Below, one piece after another: positions 1 to 8,709 of a stretch of 42,078 nucleotides of DNA (position 1 is its first letter; every line of letters begins with the position of its first letter). The translations under genes and the position numbers were made by a program. The notes below the pieces were generated by a model. It worked only from the letters and a program-made list of their open reading frames with translations. It did no database searches and was not told the DNA's origin. Source of the stretch: Lysobacterales bacterium (GTDB taxonomy: Bacteria; Pseudomonadota; Gammaproteobacteria; Xanthomonadales; SZUA-36); assembly GCA_028289465.1 (NCBI GenBank), contig JANQPM010000059.1, positions 1-42,078 of the forward strand, in the 5' to 3' direction.

Positions 1-94
1 CGGCCCGATGCGTGGCTTCGGCCAACGCGTGATAGTTCCGCGGTTTGCGGTTATGTTCCAGCACGGCCTGCTGGTAGAGTTCGTCCAGCGCCAA
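1..94 (-). CDS. sufU: SufU/IscU-like Fe-S scaffold protein, N-terminal part only
   Basis: This is the last visible gene of the minus-strand SUF operon, cut by the window edge after about 31 codons. The frame reads LDELYQQAVLEHNRKPRN and then a stretch ending in HRA, which matches the start of the SUF-associated NifU/IscU-type scaffold family (usual pattern LDELYQxVILDHxRxPRN). These proteins accept sulfur from SufS or hold the nascent cluster. No ATG fits. The likely start is TTG at 94-92, about a dozen bases after a GGAAGG ribosome-binding site at 112-107, which lies just past the sufS stop. The cysteine ligands and the rest of the domain lie outside the window. The identification rests on this short N-terminal match and on operon position. 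Confidence 0.8.
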   Translation of the reverse strand, partial: MALDELYQQAVLEHNRKPRNYHALAEATHRA

Positions 95-120
95 TCCCAG
101 TCTTTTCCTTCCGCGGCGGT

Positions 121-1386
121 TCAGAGCAGCATTTTACGCGCTTTTTCCAGCGCCGGAACCAGGCGGTCAATGTCCTCGCGTGTATTGTACAGGCCCAGGG
201 AAGCCCTTGCGGTCGCGGGCAGGCCGAAAAACTGCATCACCGGCATCGCGCAATGATGCCCGGTACGAATAGCGATGCCGTCATGGTCGATGATGGTACC
301 GAGATCGTGCGGATGGATGCCGTCGATCGCAAACGAAATCACGCTGGCCTTGTGCGCGGCGGTACCGACCAGCCGCAGGCCGGCGATCGCGGTCAGGCTT
401 TCGGTCGCATAAGCGAGCAACTCATTTTCGTGGGCAATGATGCCATCATGGCCGACAGCGGTCAGATAATCCGCGGCCGCACCGAGCCCGACAGCGCCGG
501 CGATATTCGGCGTACCAGCCTCGAATTTGCCGGGCAATTCGTTATACAGCGTCTCTTCGAAACTGACGTACTGAATCATTTCACCGCCACCCTGGTACGG
601 CGGCATGGCGTCCAACAACGACTCTTTCCCCCACAAAATACCGATGCCGGTCGGGCCATACATTTTGTGCCCTGACAGGCAATAGAAATCGCAGCCGATC
701 GCGTTCACGTCAATCGGCATATGCGGCGCCGCCTGGGCACCGTCGATCAGCACCGGTATATCGTATTGTTTGGCCAGTGCGGTCATTTCCGCCACTGGAT
801 TGATCGTACCGAGTGCGTTGGAGATGTGACCGACCGCAAGCAGCTTTACGCTGTCATTCAGCAGTTGTCGATAAGCCTTCAGGTCCAGTTCGCCGGCTGC
901 GGTCATCGGTACCACTTTCAGACTGGCACCGGTTTGTTCGCAAACGATCTGCCACGGAACGATATTAGAATGGTGCTCCATATGGGTGATGAGAATCTCA
1001 TCGCCCGGTCCGACCCTGGGCCGAACAAAGCTCTGCGCAACCAGGTTCACTGACTCGGTAGTACCGCGGGTAAAAATCACCTCGCGCCGGCTGGCTGCAC
1101 CGACAAAGCGCGTCAGCGTATCGCGCGCGCCTTCATAGGCCTCAGTCGCTTCCTGGCTGAGCAGGTGCACACCGCGGTGAATATTTGCATTGTGTGTGCG
1201 GTAAAAGCGGTCAACGGCGTCCAGTACCGCCGTCGGGCGCTGGGCGCTGGCCGCACTGTCCAGATAAACCAGCGGCTTGCCGTGGACCCGGCGGGACAGA
1301 ATCGGAAAATCCGCACGGATTTTTTCAATGTCAAACCGCTTGGCGCGCACCTGGGTATCGGTTTTATCGGCCACGTTCAACATCAT
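121..1386 (-). CDS. sufS: Cysteine desulfurase SufS (group II)
   Basis: PLP-dependent enzyme that removes sulfur from L-cysteine and carries it as a persulfide for Fe-S cluster assembly; cytoplasmic. At 421 residues it has normal family length. The PLP lysine is K241 in SGHKMYGPTG, and the persulfide cysteine is C379 in RTGHHCAMP, the group II (SufS/CsdA) signature. Other family motifs are the N-terminal YLDSAAS, THMEHHSN around 134-141 and FEAGTPN around 288-294. Two adjacent ATGs (1386 and 1383) could start it; both are 6-9 bp after the sufD stop, so it is cotranscribed. It is followed directly by a sufU-like gene. No sufE is visible, so a SufU-type partner is the likely sulfur acceptor (inference). 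Confidence 0.95.
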   Translation of the reverse strand: MMLNVADKTDTQVRAKRFDIEKIRADFPILSRRVHGKPLVYLDSAASAQRPTAVLDAVDRFYRTHNANIHRGVHLLSQEATEAYEGARDTLTRFVGAASRREVIFTRGTTESVNLVAQSFVRPRVGPGDEILITHMEHHSNIVPWQIVCEQTGASLKVVPMTAAGELDLKAYRQLLNDSVKLLAVGHISNALGTINPVAEMTALAKQYDIPVLIDGAQAAPHMPIDVNAIGCDFYCLSGHKMYGPTGIGILWGKESLLDAMPPYQGGGEMIQYVSFEETLYNELPGKFEAGTPNIAGAVGLGAAADYLTAVGHDGIIAHENELLAYATESLTAIAGLRLVGTAAHKASVISFAIDGIHPHDLGTIIDHDGIAIRTGHHCAMPVMQFFGLPATARASLGLYNTREDIDRLVPALEKARKMLL

Positions 1387-1392
1387 CCATAC

Positions 1393-2688
1393 TCACAGCA
1401 GCCGGGCCAGGGAAAAGTCTAGCTGATGATTCAACGCATCGCGCAGACCCGGCTCGGGCATTTTATCGAAAGCCTGACGGCAGAATGCCTGCAGCAACAT
1501 TTGCCGTGCATCGGCTTCGGCCAGCCCGCGAGTGCGCAGATAAAACAACGCCTCGCGATCCAGCTGGCCGACCGTTGCGCCGTGGCTGGCGCTGACGTCG
1601 TCGGCATAGATTTCAAGTTCCGGCTTGGTATCGATCTCGGCATGCGGCGACAACAGCAAATTACCGCTCGATTGTGCAGCATCGGTACCATCGGCACCGG
1701 GCTGAACGATGACCTTGCCGTTGAACACGCCGCGTCCGCGGCCCGCGGCAATTCCGCTGAAATTCTCGCTGCTGCGGCAATTCGGTGCGCGATGGTCAAT
1801 ACGCGTGTGGTTGTCCACATGGCGCTTGCCGTCGACGATAAACACGCCGTTCAGCGATGCCGTTGCCGAAGCCTGCTGCAGCGCCACATTGATATCGTGC
1901 CTGACCCACTGGCCGCCTCCATCCAGACCGAAATAAGCCAACTCGCTGCCGCGTTGCTGACGAATATCCATCCGGCTGACCAGAAGCGCCTGCGAACCGG
2001 TCTTTTGGATTCGCGTCCAATCGAGCCGTGCATTCGGCGCCAGCAACGAACGGACCGCGCTGTTCAGAAAACTCGGCTTATCGGACGCGCTGAGAAAGAT
2101 TTCGATAATCTGTGCTTTGGCGCCGGCTTCGAGCGCCAGTTCGGCCCGCCAGTGCGCGCCCTGCCCTTCGCTGCCGACATGCACCAGGATCAGCGGAGCG
2201 TCCAGATGGGCATCGGCGGATACCCGCAGCCGCACCGGCTCCGCCGCAGCCGCCAGGGCCAGTCCCGCGAACGCGTCGTCGCGCGCATTGTCGGAGACAA
2301 AAAAGTCCTGCGTATCGTCAACAGCCGCCCGATCGTCGCCCGCTGGTGTGTCTACCTGCACGGTTTCCGGCAGCGCCACCAGATTCGATAAGGCCGGATC
2401 TGGCCGGCCGTCGACGAAGACCCAGCGCGGGCCGCTCGGCAGGCCGGACAGTTGCCGGTCCAGCCAGTCCCCGGAAATGACCGGCCGATCCCGGTCGTGG
2501 TCAAATTCAAATTCGCGCCGCTGCAACAGCTTGAGCGAAGAATATTTCCAGTTCTCGTCTTTGGCGCCCGGCAGACCGTTGTCGACCACCCGCTGCCAGG
2601 CCCGCTCGCGCCGCTGTCGCAGTGACGCCGGTTCGGACGGCAGGCCTAAAACCGTCGGGCGGAGTTTATCGGCAGTGCTGATATCCAT
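1393..2688 (-). CDS. sufD: Fe-S cluster assembly protein SufD
   Basis: Subunit of the cytoplasmic SufBCD scaffold complex, paralogous to SufB, needed for iron entry and cluster building. The 431-residue product has the variable N-terminal region followed by the SufB/SufD beta-helix core, with HVDNHTRIDH near the middle. The typical C-terminal block runs from DDVSASHGATVGQLD into FYLRTRGL and the helical tail MLLQAFCRQAFDKM. The ATG at 2688 is preceded by an AGG ribosome-binding site and lies 5 bp after the sufC stop. The next gene, sufS, begins 6 bp downstream. Length and motifs are intact. Confidence 0.95.
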   Translation of the reverse strand: MDISTADKLRPTVLGLPSEPASLRQRRERAWQRVVDNGLPGAKDENWKYSSLKLLQRREFEFDHDRDRPVISGDWLDRQLSGLPSGPRWVFVDGRPDPALSNLVALPETVQVDTPAGDDRAAVDDTQDFFVSDNARDDAFAGLALAAAAEPVRLRVSADAHLDAPLILVHVGSEGQGAHWRAELALEAGAKAQIIEIFLSASDKPSFLNSAVRSLLAPNARLDWTRIQKTGSQALLVSRMDIRQQRGSELAYFGLDGGGQWVRHDINVALQQASATASLNGVFIVDGKRHVDNHTRIDHRAPNCRSSENFSGIAAGRGRGVFNGKVIVQPGADGTDAAQSSGNLLLSPHAEIDTKPELEIYADDVSASHGATVGQLDREALFYLRTRGLAEADARQMLLQAFCRQAFDKMPEPGLRDALNHQLDFSLARLL

Positions 2689-2693
2689 CGAAC

Positions 2694-3458
2694 CTATCCG
2701 GCCACGGCTTTGATGCCGCCCTCTTGCAGCCAGGCATAGCCCTGGTCTTCCAGTTTCAGCGCCAGTTCCTTGTCGCCGGATGCAACGATCTGTCCGTCGG
2801 CCAGCACATGCACGCGATCAGGCACGATATACTCCAGCAGGCGCTGATAATGCGTGATGACGACAATCGCACGGTCTTTGCTGCGCAGCCGATTGACGCC
2901 GTCTGCGACAATTTTCAGCGCGTCGATGTCGAGTCCGGAATCGGTTTCGTCCAGTATGGCCAGCCGGGGTTCCAGAACCGCCATCTGAAAAATCTCGTTG
3001 CGCTTTTTCTCGCCGCCGGAAAACCCGGCATTGACCGAACGGTTCAGCAAGTCCTGGTCCAGATGCAGCACATCGAGCTTTTCCCGCACATGCTTTAAAA
3101 ACTCGACGCCGGTCAACTCGGCCTCGCCACGGTATTTGCGTTGTGCGTTCAGCGCCGAGCGCAGGAAATAGGTATTGTTCACCCCGGGTATTTCGACCGG
3201 GTATTGAAAGGCCAAAAACAGTCCTTCGCAGGCACGCTCTTCGGCTGCGAGATCCAGCAGCGCCTTGCCGCAGTAAAGCACTTCCCCGGCGGTGACCTCG
3301 TAGCCTTCGCGGCCGGCCAGCACATTGCCCAAGGTGCTTTTGCCGGCACCGTTCGGCCCCATAATCGCATGTACCTGACCCGCCTCCACCTGCAAATCCA
3401 GGCCCTTCAGGATCGGTTTGCCTTCAACCGTCGCATGTAAATTGGTAATTGATAACAT
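2694..3458 (-). CDS. sufC: Fe-S assembly ATPase SufC
   Basis: ABC-type ATPase of the SufBCD complex; it is soluble and drives conformational change in the scaffold rather than transport. The 254-residue protein shows Walker A GPNGAGKS at 34-41, the Q-loop in AFQYPVEIPG near 83-92, the signature SGGEKKR at 147-153, Walker B LAILDETDSGLD starting near 167 and the switch histidine H203 in ITHYQ. The EKKR signature is typical of SufC. It lies 33 bp after sufB, the widest gap inside this operon, and 5 bp before sufD. Confidence 0.97.
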   Translation of the reverse strand: MLSITNLHATVEGKPILKGLDLQVEAGQVHAIMGPNGAGKSTLGNVLAGREGYEVTAGEVLYCGKALLDLAAEERACEGLFLAFQYPVEIPGVNNTYFLRSALNAQRKYRGEAELTGVEFLKHVREKLDVLHLDQDLLNRSVNAGFSGGEKKRNEIFQMAVLEPRLAILDETDSGLDIDALKIVADGVNRLRSKDRAIVVITHYQRLLEYIVPDRVHVLADGQIVASGDKELALKLEDQGYAWLQEGGIKAVAG

Positions 3459-3491
3459 CGCTTAATCCGTTGCCCGGCAATGATTCACCGG

Positions 3492-4931
3492 CTAGCCCAC
3501 AGCCCCTTCCAGGCTGACTTCCAGAAGCGCTTTTGCTTCCACCGCAAATTCCATCGGCAGCTCTTTGAAAACCTGCTTGCAGAAGCCGTCCACGATCATG
3601 CTCACCGCATCCTCTTCCGCAATGCCACGCTGCAGGCAGTAAAACAACTGGTCCTCGCCGATCTTCGAGGTGGTTGCTTCGTGCTCTACCTGTGCACTGG
3701 GATTTTTCACCTCGATATACGGAAAGGTATGCGCGCCGCAGGCTTTGCCGATCAGCATGGAATCGCACTGGGTGAAATTACGGGCGTTCTCGGCGCGCTG
3801 GCCGATCTTGACCAGTCCGCGATAGGCATTCTGGCCCCGGCCGGCCGAGATTCCCTTGGAGATAATCTTGCTCCGGGTGTGGCGGCCCAGATGAATCATC
3901 TTGGTACCGGTATCGGCCTGCTGATAATTGTTGGTCAGCGCGACCGAGTAGAATTCGCCGACACTGTGATCGCCCTGCAGCACACAACTCGGATACTTCC
4001 AGGTAATGGCCGAACCGGTCTCCACCTGGGTCCAGGAGATTCGCGCGCGGTCTTCGCGGCAGTCGCCACGCTTGGTCACGAAATTGTAAATACCGCCGAC
4101 CCCGTTCTCGTCGCCCGGGTACCAGTTCTGAACCGTGGAGTACTTGATCTGCGCATCGCGCAGCGCAACCAGTTCCACAACCGCTGCGTGCAGCTGGTTT
4201 TCGTCGCGCATCGGTGCGGTGCAGCCTTCCAGATAACTGACGTAGCTGCCTTCTTCAGCGACAATCAGAGTGCGCTCGAACTGGCCGGTATTTATCGCAT
4301 TGATGCGGAAATAGGTCGACAGTTCCATCGGGCAGCGCACGCCCTTTGGAATGTATACAAAACTGCCGTCCGAGAACACCGCCGAATTCAGCGCGGCAAA
4401 GTAATTATCCCCGACCGGCACCACCGAACCCAGATAAGCCCTGACCAGTTCGGGGTGCTCTTGCACGGCCTCGGAAAACGAGCAGAAGATCACGCCGGCT
4501 TTTTTCAGTTCTTCCTTAAAAGTCGTGCCAACCGATACCGAGTCAAACACCGCATCCACAGCCACACCGGCCAGGCGTGCCCTTTCGTGTAGCGGTACAC
4601 CGAGCTTGTCATACGTCTCCAGTAGTTTCGGATCGACCTCATCCAGGCTTTTCGGCCGGTCCTTGTCCGACTTCGGCGCGGAGAAATAGGAAATCGCCTG
4701 AAAATCAATCGGGTCGATTTTCAAATGCGCCCAGTCGGGCTGTCTCATCGTCAGCCAGTGCCGGTAAGCGTCCAGCCGCCAGTCCAGCAGCCACTGCGGC
4801 TCGTTCTTCTTGGCCGAGATCAGGCGGATCACATCCTCGTTGAGGCCGGGCGGTACCGTCTCGGCCTCGATATCGGTGACAAAGCCGTGTTGATACTTGC
4901 GTTCGACCAGTCGTTCTACGGTTTCCGACAT
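3492..4931 (-). CDS. sufB: Fe-S cluster assembly protein SufB
   Basis: Core scaffold subunit of SufBCD on which the Fe-S cluster is built in the cytoplasm. From the ATG at 4931 it has 479 residues, close to the family length of about 480-495. Conserved blocks include [16 protein letters not shown], the GCTAP segment following SYVSYLE, SGRGQNAY-like [11 protein letters not shown] and [13 protein letters not shown] followed by [17 protein letters not shown]. The conserved cysteine in the CGAHT block belongs to the proposed cluster-building site. An in-frame TTG at 4943 would add four residues, but the ATG is favoured because it has a better-placed GAG motif upstream. The regulator stop lies 18 bp upstream, so both sit on one transcript. 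Confidence 0.96.
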   Translation of the reverse strand: MSETVERLVERKYQHGFVTDIEAETVPPGLNEDVIRLISAKKNEPQWLLDWRLDAYRHWLTMRQPDWAHLKIDPIDFQAISYFSAPKSDKDRPKSLDEVDPKLLETYDKLGVPLHERARLAGVAVDAVFDSVSVGTTFKEELKKAGVIFCSFSEAVQEHPELVRAYLGSVVPVGDNYFAALNSAVFSDGSFVYIPKGVRCPMELSTYFRINAINTGQFERTLIVAEEGSYVSYLEGCTAPMRDENQLHAAVVELVALRDAQIKYSTVQNWYPGDENGVGGIYNFVTKRGDCREDRARISWTQVETGSAITWKYPSCVLQGDHSVGEFYSVALTNNYQQADTGTKMIHLGRHTRSKIISKGISAGRGQNAYRGLVKIGQRAENARNFTQCDSMLIGKACGAHTFPYIEVKNPSAQVEHEATTSKIGEDQLFYCLQRGIAEEDAVSMIVDGFCKQVFKELPMEFAVEAKALLEVSLEGAVG

Positions 4932-4949
4932 ATTGCTACTCAAGTTCCG

Positions 4950-5399
4950 CTATGCGTTCAAGGTTGCGATCTGCAAACCGGGAATACCCGCCTTTGGCAG
5001 CGGCCGGGTCATATCGGCCAGGCTCACCTCGCGCAATGCACGCTGTACCGTGAGGCTGATACGCTGCCAGTTGCTTCGCAGTTGACAGCGGTCTTCCTGA
5101 CTGCAAAGTCCGGCTTCGATGCTACATTCGGTCATTGCGATCGGCCCTTCGATGGCGGTGATGACATCGACCACGCTGATCTCGTCAGCGGGCACCGCCA
5201 GCCGGTAGCCGCCACTGGCACCCCGCCGTGACTCCACCAGATTCGCTTTATGAAGTAATTTCAATAACTTACTGGCGGTCGGCAACTCCAGATGGCTTGC
5301 ATCGGCCAGCGTGTGCGCAGACAGTAAATCCCCTCCCGCTTCGTGCAGGCTGACCAGCAGTAAAATTGCATAGTCGGACAATTTGCTGATTCGAAGCAC
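4950..5399 (-). CDS. Rrf2-family SUF operon regulator (IscR/SufR type)
   Basis: First gene of the SUF operon and its likely Fe-S-sensing transcription factor. The 149-residue protein starts at GTG 5399 (LRISKLSDYAILLLVSL), with AGGAA just upstream. It has the Rrf2 winged helix: recognition region PTASKLLKLLHKANLVES, then wing RRGASGGYRL. Three cysteines, C92, C99 and C105, are spaced like the [2Fe-2S] ligands of IscR. This matches the family of SUF regulators known from Xanthomonas-type bacteria, in which the regulator is encoded immediately before sufB. A repeated TAGTAC element upstream (5429-5445) is a plausible binding site, giving autoregulation (inference). The protein has no extra domain. 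Confidence 0.92.
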   Translation of the reverse strand: MLRISKLSDYAILLLVSLHEAGGDLLSAHTLADASHLELPTASKLLKLLHKANLVESRRGASGGYRLAVPADEISVVDVITAIEGPIAMTECSIEAGLCSQEDRCQLRSNWQRISLTVQRALREVSLADMTRPLPKAGIPGLQIATLNA

Positions 5400-5428
5400 G
5401 GGTTTCCTATCGTCGTTTAAAGATCATA

Positions 5429-5445
5429 TAGTACCATATTAGTAC
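5429..5445. promoter_or_regulatory. Candidate Rrf2 operator in the suf promoter region
   Basis: Two copies of TAGTAC lie at 5429-5434 and 5440-5445, exactly 11 bp apart, so they face the same side of the helix. They sit in an AT-rich block of the otherwise GC-rich region, about 30-45 bp upstream of the regulator start. On the minus strand the adjacent TATGAT or TACTAT could serve as a -10 element, so a protein bound here would block the promoter. Seen directly: the repeat, its spacing and the AT-rich setting. Inferred: binding by the adjacent Rrf2 protein. Confidence 0.5.
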
Positions 5446-5543
5446 TAATTGAAATAGTTCGTACAGACAGTGCCCGCCGGGACGGACATGGCCTGAATGG
5501 CGAAGTGCGGGATTTGTCAGCGAGGCTCGCATACAATGGCAGT

Positions 5544-6554
5544 GTGTCTGAACCCAGTTGTCATACCGCAGCTGCGGACTCCCGACTCGCGCAGGCGACA
5601 GCCTGGGCCGGAGCGCAGTTGAACATCGGCCAGGTCGGCGTTCATCCGGTCTCCGGCGACGCCAGCTTTCGGCGCTATTTCCGGCTCAGGTCCGACAAGC
5701 AAAGCTGGATACTGATGGATGCGCCGCCGGATAAGGAACATTCAGCGCCATTTGTCGATATCGCGGCACGGCTGCGCCGGGCCGGACTGCATGCGCCGGA
5801 CGTTATTGCTGCCGATCTGGACCGGGGATATCTGCTATTGGAGGACCTCGGCGACGCGCTGTACAAGCCGCTGATCACGAATGACCCCGGCCAGGCCGAC
5901 CGGGTCGACGGGCTGTTTGAGGAAGCCTTCGCCGCATTGCATGTCATGGCGTCATCGGTCAGCACCGATGCATTGCCGCCGTATGACCGAACCCGTTTGC
6001 TGGAAGAGCTGGAGTTGTTTCCGGCCTGGTATTTGAAGCGTCACAGGAACATCGCGCTGAGCTGCGGGCAATGGGATCTCTGGGAAGCGCTTTGCACGCA
6101 ACTGATTCAGTCCGCCCAGCAGCAGCCGCAGGTCTTTGTGCACCGGGATTTCCATTCCTGCAACCTGCTGAAGACCCCATTCAACAGCCCGGGCATCATC
6201 GACTTTCAGGATGCGGTAGTGGGCCCGGTCAGCTACGACCTGATCTCCTTGGTCTGGGACCGCTATATCACCTGGCCGCGCGACAAGGCGACCGAATGGT
6301 TTGAACAGTTCCGGCAGCGATTGGGGATGAAAACAGACCCACAGACCTGGCTGCGCTGGTGCGACTGGATGGGTCTGCAGCGAAACCTGAAAGTGGTCGG
6401 TATTTTTGCCCGGCTGCACCATCGGGACGGCAAGGCGGGTTATCTGGAAATGATTCCTCGTTTCTGGGACTACGTGATCGACCAATTGGGCCGCTATCCG
6501 GAGTTCCAGGACTTTCACAAGTTGCTGAACAGCGACCCGTACCGTCCGCGGTGA
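5544..6554 (+). CDS. amgK: Aminoglycoside-phosphotransferase-fold sugar kinase, AmgK-like
   Basis: Probable anomeric kinase that phosphorylates N-acetylmuramate and N-acetylglucosamine at C1 in the anhydromuropeptide-independent peptidoglycan recycling route. The kinase fold is clear: GDASFRRYFRL near the N-terminus (nucleotide loop), catalytic loop FVHRDFHSCNLL (HxDxxxxN) and the Mg-binding segment GIIDFQDAVVGPVSYDL. The GTG at 5544 gives 336 residues, close to AmgK length. An in-frame GTG at 5505 would add 13 residues, and neither has a strong ribosome-binding site. The partner nucleotidyltransferase murU lies about 4.5 kb downstream on the same strand, separated by three minus-strand genes, whereas in pseudomonads amgK and murU are adjacent. 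Substrate is inferred from family and from murU; other kinases of this fold exist. Confidence 0.82.
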   Translation: MSEPSCHTAAADSRLAQATAWAGAQLNIGQVGVHPVSGDASFRRYFRLRSDKQSWILMDAPPDKEHSAPFVDIAARLRRAGLHAPDVIAADLDRGYLLLEDLGDALYKPLITNDPGQADRVDGLFEEAFAALHVMASSVSTDALPPYDRTRLLEELELFPAWYLKRHRNIALSCGQWDLWEALCTQLIQSAQQQPQVFVHRDFHSCNLLKTPFNSPGIIDFQDAVVGPVSYDLISLVWDRYITWPRDKATEWFEQFRQRLGMKTDPQTWLRWCDWMGLQRNLKVVGIFARLHHRDGKAGYLEMIPRFWDYVIDQLGRYPEFQDFHKLLNSDPYRPR

Positions 6555-6597
6555 ACACTGCCGGTTCCGCGTTTAAGCCCGGCCCGCAGCAGCGTCT

Positions 6598-8709
6598 TCA
6601 GGCACGAAGTCGCCGGTAAAAATCCTGCAGGCGCCGGCCCTGAACCGACCAGTCGAACGATGCAACGATTTCGTCGTTGGCCGTTTCCAGTCGGTGGCGC
6701 CGTTCGGTGTCCTGCAACAGTTCAAGCAGCACCGGCAGCATCGCGTCCACCGATTTGCAACAGACCAGGCCCGGTGGTTTCAGGTGCAGCAGACCGCGGG
6801 CCGCATCTTCGGTTGCGACACAGACCCGCCCTGCTGCCAGTGTTTCGATGGTCTTCAGGCAGGAGCCGCGAACCCCCTCCACCGGGTTAATCTGCAAGGT
6901 TGACGCCGCCAGCAGGCCGGGCACGTCCCGCTCGGCGCCGATAACGCGAACGCCGGGCTGCCTGAACAGCGGATCGGCAACGGTCTGCGCCGGGCCGCCG
7001 TCACCGGTAACGACGCTCAGGCTGACGGTCGGCCGCTGTTCGAGCAAACGCGGATAAACCCGCTGAAGAAACCGGCGAATTCCATGAATATTCGGGCCGT
7101 AGCGAAACGGGCCGACAAATACCAGATGATCGCCTGTCGACGGCCGGATTCGGCGGAATTCATTCCGGTTGACCCCGTTCTCCACCAGGGCAATCGGAAT
7201 CTTGTTGCCGATAACGCCGGTCAGCAGTGCGCGGTCTTCCGGCGAACAGGCGATAATGCCGCTGGTCCGCTTCAGCAGTCGCTCCACATAAGCGTCAATC
7301 CGGCTTTGGCCGGCGTCGGCGCTCAGGGTGTCGAAATTGACATCGTGCAGGCTCGCGATCCATCGCTCTCCGTATCGCGGCGGCCTGACCAGACCCAGCA
7401 GTTCCTCATACTGGAGGTCCACCGCCGCCGGACGCAGCCGGTGAATACTGCGTTCGAGTTGTTGTTGCAGCCCGTCATTGCAGTGCTCATGAATACGGTG
7501 CGTGCTGCGCGTCGCAATCGGGCGGTCGTTGCGCTCCATGATCAAATGCAATTCGTCAATATGCGCCAGCGCCAGCAAATCGTCGGGGCAGTAGTCCAGA
7601 CCTTCGTCACTGATCACCGCCAGGCGGTAGTTCTCGGTCAACTGAAGACTTAATTCATACATCCGCCGTGCGCCGCCATGCAGCAGCGGATACAGACGAT
7701 ACGGTGTGACCCAGATCACCCACGGCAGCTGTTCGCGCGATGCGGATTCGCGCAAACGCCAAACCCGCACTTTTTCGGTCGATACCGGCAGCCTGCCCGG
7801 AAGGCGCGCGATGCGGCGGCGCGTCGCGACCAGCGATAGCGCGCGCCGTACCGGACGCGGGCGGTTCAGCCACACTCCGAGCCCTGGCGGTGGGGCCGGC
7901 AGGCGGTTGCGCAGCACCGCCTGCTCACTGTCGCTTTGAATAGAAACCGGTTCGGCGAGGACGATTTTCGCAGCCGGCACAAACAGACTGCCTAAACCGC
8001 TTTTGGCCGATTGCACCGCCCATTCGAGCTCCAGCCCGCCCGGCTGATCATAAACCCACGCAGGCCGCGTAAATGACACCAGGCAATCGGTGTCAAACAG
8101 GGAAAGACCCAATTGCGCGACAGCATGATGGACGGGGTACTGCAAATCCAGCGGCGGGCGCACAACCGGGCCATAGCCGGTTACCGTTTCAACGCAATCC
8201 ATATAGCCGGTCGGGCCGGTGACGGCCGGTACCTTGCCGACCCGGCAACTCAGTGCGAATAAACGCCGATCGCGCCAGCGCCACAATTCCGCCAATGCCC
8301 CGGAGTCGAGCCGGCTGCCGCACTGCAGTGGAAAACACCAGTCATATCGGACCGCCTGCAGCATGACGCCCAACATGGCTGCCGGCGTGGCATCGGCTGC
8401 GACCGAACACACGCCGACCGGATGCTTGAACTGCGGCTCTGGCAGATCGGGCACCGTTGCGACAATGACCAGTTCCACCGGTCCATCGAACTCGCCGATA
8501 GCCCGATCCAGCGATTCCAGCGTGGCTTCCAACTCAGGCCCGGGCCGGGCCGTCAATATGCCGATGCTGATACCGGCCGGCCGGCCGGTTTTCGGTGGCC
8601 GATGCCGCAACCGGTCGGATCGCCCCGGGCGGACTGTCGCGGCCAGACCACGGCCCAGCACTTCCCAGAACAAAGACCAGCTTCTGGCAATTCTTGACGT
8701 TGCCGGCAT
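6598..8709 (-). CDS. Two-module glycosyltransferase (GT2-like plus GT4-like)
   Basis: A 703-residue cytoplasmic protein that appears to join two glycosyltransferase-like modules. Residues about 45-290 resemble a GT2 (GT-A) domain: ISIGILTARPGPELEATLESL at the start, then QCGSRLDSGALAELW, although no clear DxD is obvious. Residues about 335-703 form a GT4-type GT-B module: PWVIWVTPYRLYPLLHGGAR, then the hinge VFVGPFRYGPNIHGIRRFL, and a donor-site region GSCLKTIETLAAGRVCVAT. The ATG overlaps the previous gene's stop as TGATG, so translation is probably coupled. Gene order epimerase, unknown protein, transferase suggests one glycan pathway (inference). Acceptor and donor are unknown. Unlike most GT4 genes it carries the extra N-terminal module, which may be degenerate. 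Confidence 0.75.
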   Translation of the reverse strand: MPATSRIARSWSLFWEVLGRGLAATVRPGRSDRLRHRPPKTGRPAGISIGILTARPGPELEATLESLDRAIGEFDGPVELVIVATVPDLPEPQFKHPVGVCSVAADATPAAMLGVMLQAVRYDWCFPLQCGSRLDSGALAELWRWRDRRLFALSCRVGKVPAVTGPTGYMDCVETVTGYGPVVRPPLDLQYPVHHAVAQLGLSLFDTDCLVSFTRPAWVYDQPGGLELEWAVQSAKSGLGSLFVPAAKIVLAEPVSIQSDSEQAVLRNRLPAPPPGLGVWLNRPRPVRRALSLVATRRRIARLPGRLPVSTEKVRVWRLRESASREQLPWVIWVTPYRLYPLLHGGARRMYELSLQLTENYRLAVISDEGLDYCPDDLLALAHIDELHLIMERNDRPIATRSTHRIHEHCNDGLQQQLERSIHRLRPAAVDLQYEELLGLVRPPRYGERWIASLHDVNFDTLSADAGQSRIDAYVERLLKRTSGIIACSPEDRALLTGVIGNKIPIALVENGVNRNEFRRIRPSTGDHLVFVGPFRYGPNIHGIRRFLQRVYPRLLEQRPTVSLSVVTGDGGPAQTVADPLFRQPGVRVIGAERDVPGLLAASTLQINPVEGVRGSCLKTIETLAAGRVCVATEDAARGLLHLKPPGLVCCKSVDAMLPVLLELLQDTERRHRLETANDEIVASFDWSVQGRRLQDFYRRLRA

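Noticed and set aside
1426..2391. A 321-codon open frame opposite sufD, and similar long antisense frames opposite sufB (3480-4592), murA (25503-26570) and ptsI (36182-37162)
   Set aside because: They lie fully opposite clearly conserved genes, and their translations have no recognisable motif. Long antisense frames are expected in GC-rich coding sequence.
5514..5537. TTGTCA and TACAAT as a promoter for the amgK-like gene
   Set aside because: The spacer is only 12 bp, too short for sigma-70. A leaderless start at GTG 5544 is possible but not supported.
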